A DNA stretch of 5,307 nucleotides from Pseudomonadota bacterium (GTDB lineage: Bacteria > Pseudomonadota > Alphaproteobacteria > Rhizobiales > Tepidamorphaceae), in the NCBI GenBank assembly GCA_023435545.1, contig JAEYRQ010000073.1:1-5307 (forward strand), read 5' to 3'. Position numbers and translations under genes: made by a program. The notes beneath the pieces were generated by a model. The model did not search any database. It was not told the DNA's origin and saw only the letters and a program-made list of their open reading frames with translations. The stretch's first letter is position 1, and each line of letters starts with the position of its first letter. Positions 1 to 4,157 of this stretch are shown piece by piece.

Positions 1-432
1 CAGATGGTGCGGTTCGTGAAGTTCTGGTCGGGACTGCGGAAGCAGGAAGTCCAGGACTTCCGGTTGAAGTCCTTCATGGTCGAGTTGATCCTTGCCCACC
101 TCGCCGACAACGGCACGCCCCTCGATGACTATCCGCGGGCGCTCCAGAGGTTCTTCGCCTTCATCGCCAACGATGATTTCGAGACCACCATCGCCTTTGA
201 CGACTACTACGATCCGGCCGATTGTGATTCGAGCGCCGACCCGATTCGCATCTGGGACCCGGTCAATTGCGAGAACAACGTCGCAAAGCTCTACACGCCG
301 CTGAACAAGACGAAACTGGTGGACGCGGCGCTCGACGCCGGTGACGCCGTCGATGCGGCGCTGCGGGCGATCAGCAAGGGGGAGACTGTCCGGTACTGGC
401 AGAAGGTCTTCGGGCCGACATTCAACCCGTGA
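1..432 (+). CDS. CBASS CD-NTase (cGAS/DncV-like nucleotidyltransferase), C-terminal part only
   Basis: The frame is open from base 1, so the 5' part of the gene lies outside the window; the ATG at base 4 is an internal Met, not a credible start. The visible 143 codons are the helical C-terminal half of a CD-NTase, the enzyme that makes a cyclic oligonucleotide alarm signal from NTPs after phage infection. Recognisable family features are KFW then LKSFMVELI near the start (the helix that packs on the catalytic core), IRIWDPVNCENNVAK in the middle (the DPvN-xNNV signature), and a closing WQKVFGPTF motif. The catalytic GS motif and metal-binding acidic residues would be upstream and cannot be checked, so the clade (CdnC and CdnD are the usual HORMA partners) and product are not determined. 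The SAVED effector downstream suggests a cyclic trinucleotide; that is inference. It is first of four same-strand genes, with six bases to the HORMA gene. Confidence 0.87.
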   Translation, partial: QMVRFVKFWSGLRKQEVQDFRLKSFMVELILAHLADNGTPLDDYPRALQRFFAFIANDDFETTIAFDDYYDPADCDSSADPIRIWDPVNCENNVAKLYTPLNKTKLVDAALDAGDAVDAALRAISKGETVRYWQKVFGPTFNP

Positions 433-438
433 GGCGAC

Positions 439-951
439 ATGAGCGAGAGTTATACCTTTAGCGACACCGAGACCTTTACGACTGCCCACGCGCGCAAGAT
501 CGCGTCGAAGGTAGCGACCGATCTGCTGCGGTTCCAGACATTGTACGGCTCGCCGTCGGATCGCTGGATCGACGACTATGAAGCCGAGATGGTCCAGCTT
601 CTTAAGCACGATGTCGTGGACCACGTGGTCTACGGCTTCAAGCGCAACGGGAAGTGGACGGATGCCGCCGTGCGCTACAGGGCGCTGCCCGGCGGCACCC
701 TTGTCACCGACGACGACCCCGGCAAGATCAGGCCGCGGCTCGACATTGCGGGCGCGTCGTTCACGTCCTTCCTGAGCTACAACAGCAACTGGTGGAAGCT
801 GACGCAGGGTGAGCGCGACGCGATCAAGCAGGGCTGCCCGTTCCAGCGGTCTTCCGGGGAGGCCCCGGCGCTCGAGTCGGGCTACTGGAAGGACGACCTG
901 AACTACACCGCCGGCGGCCGCGGCCTCGGGCGCAGCACGGTGGCGCGGTGA
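439..951 (+). CDS. cap7: CBASS bacterial HORMA-domain protein (Cap7)
   Basis: This is a 170-residue bacterial HORMA domain protein of the single-domain type found in type III CBASS. I recognise the family by HARKIASKVATDL (residues 17-29), LYGSPSD (35-41), DYEAEMVQLLK (46-56), VYGFKRNGKW (64-73), DDDPGKIRP (91-99), GASFTSFLSY (105-114), LTQGERDAIKQGCPFQR (121-137), and the C-terminal YTAGGRGLGRSTVAR (156-170). In characterised systems HORMA adopts open and closed states. The closed state, locked around a bound closure-motif peptide, binds and activates the CD-NTase, so HORMA acts as the infection sensor. The start at ATG 439 is six bases after the CD-NTase stop, with GAGG (431-434) only four bases upstream, overlapping that stop; this favours coupled translation. 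Only one HORMA gene is visible here, whereas some type III operons carry two. The length is normal and nothing looks broken. Confidence 0.93.
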   Translation: MSESYTFSDTETFTTAHARKIASKVATDLLRFQTLYGSPSDRWIDDYEAEMVQLLKHDVVDHVVYGFKRNGKWTDAAVRYRALPGGTLVTDDDPGKIRPRLDIAGASFTSFLSYNSNWWKLTQGERDAIKQGCPFQRSSGEAPALESGYWKDDLNYTAGGRGLGRSTVAR

Positions 952-1895
952 TGAGCACGGACCAGCCCGCCATCGACGAGCTTTTCGACCGGCGGCTTGC
1001 GTTCCCCGATATGGGGGCGAGCAAGAGGCTCGCGCGCCTCGTCGGAATCGACGTGGCGCGCACGCGGCTGACGAAACTGCTCGGCGTCCTCGTGAATCCG
1101 GCCGGGCCGCGGGCCTGGGCGGACAAACACCATCGCGGCGCCAATCTCGTGATTGACTACCTCGAACGGCGACCGCCGCTCGTCGTGCTCGCAGGCGATG
1201 TCGGCACCGGCAAGACCGAACTGGCTGAGACCGTCGGCGACGCGGTCGCGCGGCAGGAGCGTATCGACGTCACCCTTTTTCCGGTCAGTCTCGCCACGCG
1301 CGGCAGCGGCAAGGTCGGCGAGATGACCAAACTCCTGTCGGCCGCGTTCGAGCTCACATTGCAGGCGGCCGAGAAGCTCAAGCGGGGTAACGGCAAGGCG
1401 GCCGGCGGCGTGATCCTGCTCGTCGACGAGGCGGACGCGCTGACGCAGAGCCGCGAGGCCGGGCAGATGCATCACGAGGACCGCGCCGGGGTGAACGCCT
1501 TTATCCGTGGCGTTGATCGTTTGGCGGAGCGCCAATTGCCGGCTGCCGTCGTACTGTGCACGAACCGGCTTTCCGCCATCGACCCGGCGGTTCAGCGGCG
1601 CGCGGCCGAGATCTTCGTGTTCCGGCGCCCGAATGACGCGCAGCGGCGTGCCGTCGTCGAGGGGCCGCTCGGCGAACTCGGATTTACTGGCGCCCAGATC
1701 GACCAGATCGTGCAGTTGACGGGCAAGACGGCGGACCGGGCATATGGCTATACCTTCTCAGACCTCACGCAGCGGCTGATCCCTACCCTCGTTCTGGACG
1801 CCTATCCGGACAATCCTGTCCGGATAGGTCGGGCGCTCGAACTCATCGCGGCCATGAGGCCGACGCCGCCCTTCCGCGACGGAGGCGGCGAATGA
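951..1895 (+). CDS. cap6: CBASS TRIP13/Pch2-like AAA+ ATPase (Cap6)
   Basis: This is a 314-residue AAA+ ATPase of the TRIP13/Pch2 type that remodels HORMA proteins from closed to open and so restrains CBASS. Visible motifs are Walker A GDVGTGKT (residues 82-89), Walker B ILLVDE followed by AD (155-162), a sensor-1 Asn in LCTNR (202-206), and an arginine-finger region VQRRAAEIFVF (214-224). A lid follows with YTFSDLTQRLIP (267-278) where sensor 2 belongs. The first ~75 residues precede the ATPase core and probably engage HORMA, by analogy with the family. I chose ATG 951, whose A is the last base of the HORMA TGA (TGATG junction); GTG 948 in the same frame would add one Met. No clear Shine-Dalgarno precedes it, so translation probably depends on reinitiation from HORMA, which would keep the two proteins in proportion. 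A strong hairpin lies in its 3' end (1801-1828). Confidence 0.93.
   Translation: MSTDQPAIDELFDRRLAFPDMGASKRLARLVGIDVARTRLTKLLGVLVNPAGPRAWADKHHRGANLVIDYLERRPPLVVLAGDVGTGKTELAETVGDAVARQERIDVTLFPVSLATRGSGKVGEMTKLLSAAFELTLQAAEKLKRGNGKAAGGVILLVDEADALTQSREAGQMHHEDRAGVNAFIRGVDRLAERQLPAAVVLCTNRLSAIDPAVQRRAAEIFVFRRPNDAQRRAVVEGPLGELGFTGAQIDQIVQLTGKTADRAYGYTFSDLTQRLIPTLVLDAYPDNPVRIGRALELIAAMRPTPPFRDGGGE
1801..1828 (+). repeat. Perfect 12-bp inverted repeat (hairpin) inside the TRIP13 gene
   Basis: CCTATCCGGACA (1801-1812) and TGTCCGGATAGG (1817-1828) are exact reverse complements separated by the four bases ATCC. The structure is in coding sequence (around AYPDNPVRIG in the protein), about 65 bases before the TRIP13 stop and 90 before the Cap4 start. 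No T-run follows, so it is not a classical intrinsic terminator. A role in mRNA pausing, processing or stability between the regulatory genes and the effector gene is possible, but this is inference. Confidence 0.8.
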
Positions 1896-1921
1896 CGGTC
1901 ACCCGGAAGTCGAAGCGATGA
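1892..1921 (+). promoter_or_regulatory. Nine-codon mini-ORF bridging TRIP13 stop and Cap4 start
   Basis: ATG 1892 overlaps the TRIP13 stop as ATGA (TGA at 1893-1895) and opens a frame coding MTVTRKSKR. That frame ends with a TGA at 1919-1921, itself overlapping the Cap4 ATG at 1918 as a second ATGA. The mini-ORF also contains the Cap4 Shine-Dalgarno GGAAG (1905-1909). The arrangement could hand terminating ribosomes from TRIP13 to the nuclease gene in two steps. It may equally be chance in compact GC-rich DNA; whether it is translated cannot be told from sequence. Confidence 0.4.
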
Positions 1922-3429
1922 CCCAGGCCGTCGCGGTACGGCGTGACGGGGACGCCTTCCAGGCCCGCATCTTCTGGCGGAAGGCCGCATGCCTGCTGGA
2001 CCCCGAAAGCCCGGTGAAGAGGATCGGGTTCGAGACCGGCCCGAAGGGTTTCGATGATATCTGGGTCGAGTACGACCCGCCCTTGCTCGACCAGGAAGGC
2101 AAGCCGCTGCGGCGCGAGCATCTGCAATGCAAGTGGCACGTGACGCCGAACAGCTACGGCTACGCCGAACTCGCCGACCCCGCCTTCATCAACGCCAATG
2201 CGCGTTCGCTCTTGCAGCGGGCGCTGGAGGCGCAGCGGACCCACGCGCCGGCCGGCGAAGGCGCGCGGTTCGGACTGGTGACTAACTGGCGGATCGGACT
2301 GCAGGATCCCTTGCGCCCGCTCGTCAACCAGCGCTCCCACACGCTTCGACTTGACCGCCTCTTCGCGGCCACGGGCGACCGGAGCGCTCCCGGCCGCATC
2401 AGAAAACTGTGGCGGGAGCACCTGGGGCTGGATGAGGATGAGCTGCGATTGCTGGCGCGGACGCTCGCACTATCCGAGGCGACCGACTCGCTTGACGCTC
2501 TGCGGGAGATTCTCGATCCGCAGCTTCGAGTCGCTGGGCTGCGGCGATTTCCGCTTACCGAGAGCACCTTCCCCTACGACGACATAGCCTTCCAGTGGCT
2601 GGCGCAGGGCCGCCTCGAACATGACCGCGATTCGCTTCTCGCCGCCTGCAAGACGGAGAATCTTGTGGCCGGACCCGGCGAAGAGAGCCGCAAGGTCTAC
2701 GGGGTCAAATCGTTCGAGCATGCAACAGACAGGCTGGAAGACCGGTGCACTTCCGTGCTCGACCTCGTGCCCCAGTTCATGGATCGCCAGATCAGGCCGG
2801 ACTCCGATTGGCGGAAAGTGCTCTATCCGGCGCTGCGGAAATTTCTTCTCGATGCGGCCCGGAACGGCGAGAGCCTGCGGCTGGTCCTCGACGCGCATCT
2901 GACGCTTTCCTTCGCGGCCGGATCTGTCCTCGATATCAAATCGGGGCGGATCGTCGAACTCGAGCAACGCACGATCGGCAAGGCAGTGTGGACGGCGGAC
3001 GACATGCCGGCGCAGACAGACTGGCCGAGATGGACGTTCGAGACCGAAACGCTCAGCGACGGCGGCAATGATCTCGTAGTGGCCGTCGGGCTGACGCACG
3101 ACATCACGGGCGCGGTCCGAAGCTATTTCGAGGAGAGCGGCCTTGCCGCTGCGAAACTGCTCACCGCCAAGCCGGATTGCGGCGCCGGCGCGCGGTCTGT
3201 AGTCTGCGGACGTCACGCTTTCGGTCTGGCGGAGAGGCTTACCGCTGAGATCAGGGCCCAGGGCACACTGCAGCGGCGTGTCCACCTGTTCATGGCTGTG
3301 CCGGGCGGGTTGTCGTTCTTCCTCGGCCAACGCCACGTGGCGATAGGCCCCCTGACCCTGTACGAGTACGACTTCGAAGGTGCGCGCGGCGGATCGTATG
3401 AGCCTTCGCTGTCACTTCCTATTGCCTGA
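1918..3429 (+). CDS. cap4: CBASS effector Cap4: PD-(D/E)XK DNase fused to SAVED sensor domain
   Basis: This 503-residue protein has the two-domain layout of Cap4. The N-terminal ~200 residues form a DUF4297-type PD-(D/E)XK nuclease: FQARIFWRKAACLL (14-27), GFE (37-39), FDDIWVEY (45-52) supplying the acidic metal ligands, and LQCKWHV (69-75) carrying the QxK form of the catalytic motif. DPAFINANARSLLQ (87-100) is also typical of the family. The rest, from about residue 270, is a SAVED domain ending in RRVHLFMAVPGGLSFFLGQR (453-472) and GPLTLYEYDF (477-486). In known Cap4 proteins SAVED binds a cyclic trinucleotide, which drives oligomerisation and indiscriminate double-stranded DNA cutting, killing the infected cell. 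ATG 1918 has GGAAG eight bases upstream and no other in-frame start nearby. It is the operon's last gene, 22 bases after TRIP13. Catalytic motifs look intact, so I expect an active nuclease; the exact ligand is unknown. Confidence 0.92.
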   Translation: MTQAVAVRRDGDAFQARIFWRKAACLLDPESPVKRIGFETGPKGFDDIWVEYDPPLLDQEGKPLRREHLQCKWHVTPNSYGYAELADPAFINANARSLLQRALEAQRTHAPAGEGARFGLVTNWRIGLQDPLRPLVNQRSHTLRLDRLFAATGDRSAPGRIRKLWREHLGLDEDELRLLARTLALSEATDSLDALREILDPQLRVAGLRRFPLTESTFPYDDIAFQWLAQGRLEHDRDSLLAACKTENLVAGPGEESRKVYGVKSFEHATDRLEDRCTSVLDLVPQFMDRQIRPDSDWRKVLYPALRKFLLDAARNGESLRLVLDAHLTLSFAAGSVLDIKSGRIVELEQRTIGKAVWTADDMPAQTDWPRWTFETETLSDGGNDLVVAVGLTHDITGAVRSYFEESGLAAAKLLTAKPDCGAGARSVVCGRHAFGLAERLTAEIRAQGTLQRRVHLFMAVPGGLSFFLGQRHVAIGPLTLYEYDFEGARGGSYEPSLSLPIA

Positions 3430-3459
3430 ATCGGCTCGACCGAACTCGGCCCAAAGATA

Positions 3460-3472
3460 GCTCCGCTGGAGC
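3460..3472 (+). other. Small hairpin shortly after the CBASS operon
   Basis: GCTCC (3460-3464) and GGAGC (3468-3472) form a 5-bp stem with a three-base loop GCT, 31 bases after the Cap4 stop. Only four Ts follow, eleven bases later (3483-3486), so it is a poor intrinsic terminator by itself. It could be a 3'-end stabilising hairpin or chance. Confidence 0.3.
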
Positions 3473-3490
3473 GACAGCCTCGTTTTCGGT

Positions 3491-3542
3491 GGCCGGAGGC
3501 GGGGGCCCCTGCCAACGGGCGGACCAGTCTGCCCTTCCGGCC
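3491..3542 (+). terminator. GC-rich three-way-junction structure; candidate terminator or intergenic element
   Basis: GGCCGGA (3491-3497) pairs exactly with TCCGGCC (3536-3542). Between them lie two hairpins: 3498-3513 (GGCGGG against CCTGCC, one G-U pair, loop GGCC) and 3517-3534 (GGGCGGA against TCTGCCC, one G-U pair, loop CCAG). The joining bases are AAC and T. A T-rich but interrupted stretch (TTTGCTACTTTC) follows directly. It is well placed to end CBASS transcription, though the tail is weaker than in a textbook intrinsic terminator. A REP-like repeat is the main alternative. No fold energy was computed. Confidence 0.4.
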
Positions 3543-3588
3543 TTTGCTACTTTCACTTGAACCGCGGCAGTTCGTTGGCGGCCGATTC

Positions 3589-3614
3589 CGCGACAAATGA
3601 CCGGTTGTGTCGCG
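3589..3614. promoter_or_regulatory. Dyad symmetry overlapping the candidate -35 (possible operator)
   Basis: CGCGACA (3589-3595) and TGTCGCG (3608-3614) are exact inverted repeats with a 12-base spacer that includes the palindrome ACCGGT (3600-3605). The spacing puts the half-site centres about 19 bases apart, roughly two helical turns, as for a dimeric DNA-binding protein. It lies about 50-75 bases before the MerR-like gene and covers the proposed -35 box. Binding by that gene's product is a guess. Confidence 0.4.
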
Positions 3615-3633
3615 AGTGATGACAAGGTATCCT
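3605..3633 (+). promoter_or_regulatory. Weak sigma70-like promoter candidate for the second unit
   Basis: TTGTGT (3605-3610) and TATCCT (3628-3633) are separated by 17 bases, the optimal spacing, with three and four of six consensus bases matched. Transcription would start near 3640 and give a leader of only about 23 bases before ATG 3663. Both boxes are poor, and in a GC-rich genome such matches occur by chance; the flanking dyads are what make the site plausible. Confidence 0.3.
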
Positions 3634-3647
3634 GTTGTTAGCAACAG
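3632..3647. promoter_or_regulatory. CTGTTG/CAACAG dyad at the candidate transcription start (possible operator)
   Basis: CTGTTG (3632-3637) and CAACAG (3642-3647) are exact inverted repeats with the four-base loop TTAG. It is an AT-richer patch in a GC-rich neighbourhood, lying at the predicted +1 and 15 bases before ATG 3663. A repressor bound here would block initiation, and an RNA hairpin here would reduce access to the start codon. Which of these, if either, occurs is unknown. Confidence 0.4.
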
Positions 3648-3662
3648 TTTCATGCGTGGTCT

Positions 3663-4157
3663 ATGTCAATGTCTGTGCAATACACTCCCGGCCAACTTCG
3701 CAGCGCGGCGTCGATTGCGCCGGAGACCTATCGGCATTGGAAAAAGGCCTTGGCGCCTCTCAGGCGCGACTGCGGCCACAGCCCGTGTTTCACGTCGGGA
3801 GATATAGTGGCTGTCGCTGTCGTAAGGACATTGTCCTTCGATCTCGGAATTCGCGTGGGAGCATTGAGCGGCGTTGCGCAGCCGCTGTTCGATCTCTGCA
3901 ACGCATCGCCCTGGCCCGTTTTAGAACGGGGCAAGCTGGTCTTCGATTTTCCGACCGGAGGTGTGCATTTCCAACCGGAATTGGCGAATGCTCTAGGAGA
4001 GGGGACGCTCGTGGTCGTACCGCTGCGGGTGATTGTGGAAGAGCTGCGCAATCAGCTGCTCGCGGTGAGGGAGTCGGACGCGCAGCACATGCTTCGATTT
4101 CCGCCAACGGGGTTACAAATGCGGCCGCAGCGTCCGGCAGTGAGAGGCCAGCCGTGA
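3663..4157 (+). CDS. MerR-like helix-turn-helix DNA-binding protein
   Basis: This is a 164-residue soluble protein with no membrane segment. Residues 7-69 follow the MerR-type winged-helix pattern: YTPGQLRSAASIAPETYRHWKKAL (7-30, helix-turn-helix including the Y-R-x-W element), then a wing-like RDCGHSPCFTSGDIV (35-49), then VVRTLSFDLGIRVGAL (53-68). The C-terminal half has a VFDFPTGGVHFQPE stretch (93-106) and a VVVPLRVIVEELRNQLLAV segment (117-135) that may be a dimerisation helix; I recognise no ligand domain there. Cysteines 37, 42 and 79 are too scattered to claim metal sensing. ATG 3663 is the only start after an in-frame stop at 3639-3641; no good Shine-Dalgarno precedes it (ATG 3669 is an alternative). 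Its stop overlaps the methyltransferase GTG, so the two are co-translated. It may be an autoregulator controlling the methyltransferase operon, or a DNA-recognition partner of the methylase. The HTH assignment is fair; the function is inference. Confidence 0.65.
   Translation: MSMSVQYTPGQLRSAASIAPETYRHWKKALAPLRRDCGHSPCFTSGDIVAVAVVRTLSFDLGIRVGALSGVAQPLFDLCNASPWPVLERGKLVFDFPTGGVHFQPELANALGEGTLVVVPLRVIVEELRNQLLAVRESDAQHMLRFPPTGLQMRPQRPAVRGQP

Larger units (their letters stand above)
3430..3662. other. Intergenic region between the CBASS operon and the second gene unit
   Basis: I find no convincing gene in these 233 bases on either strand. The left half carries the small hairpin and the three-way-junction structure, which suit transcript ending. 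The right half carries two dyads and a weak promoter match, which suit a start for the next operon. Frames crossing the region (+ from 3607, - from 3625 and 3653) overlap better genes and show no recognisable protein. The region separates two same-strand units that are otherwise packed without gaps, which supports independent transcription. Confidence 0.6.

Noticed and set aside
4..432. Reading the first gene as a complete 142-residue protein starting at ATG 4
   Set aside because: The frame is open before base 4 and the visible part is only the C-terminal half of a CD-NTase, so the true start is upstream of the window.
903..1535. Minus-strand open frame (210 codons) opposite the TRIP13 gene
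   Set aside because: It covers the Walker A and B coding region on the other strand and shows no motif of its own.
1843..2421. Minus-strand open frame (192 codons) across the TRIP13-Cap4 junction
   Set aside because: It spans two well-supported genes in antisense and has no recognisable domain.
2470..3336. Long minus-strand open frame (288 codons) opposite Cap4
   Set aside because: It is antisense to a gene with clear nuclease and SAVED motifs. Its protein is Arg/Pro-rich with no family signature, as expected from GC-rich codon mirroring.
1..3429. Type II CBASS ancillary genes (E1/E2 Cap2, JAB Cap3) or a NucC effector
   Set aside because: No ThiF/E1, E2, JAMM or NucC-like motifs are seen in any frame; the ancillary genes are HORMA and TRIP13 and the effector is Cap4.
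3502..3509. GGGGCCCC palindrome as a separate protein-binding site
   Set aside because: It is fully explained as part of one arm of the 3491-3542 structure, and such runs are common in GC-rich DNA.
3213..3653. Minus-strand open frame reaching into the intergenic gap (146 codons)
   Set aside because: Half of it is antisense to the conserved SAVED C-terminus. The rest is low-complexity Arg/Gly/Ser sequence with no supporting signal.
3607..3807. Plus-strand 66-codon frame starting before the MerR-like gene
   Set aside because: It overlaps the HTH-coding region in another frame and turns into an Arg-rich shadow; the 3663 frame has the recognisable protein.
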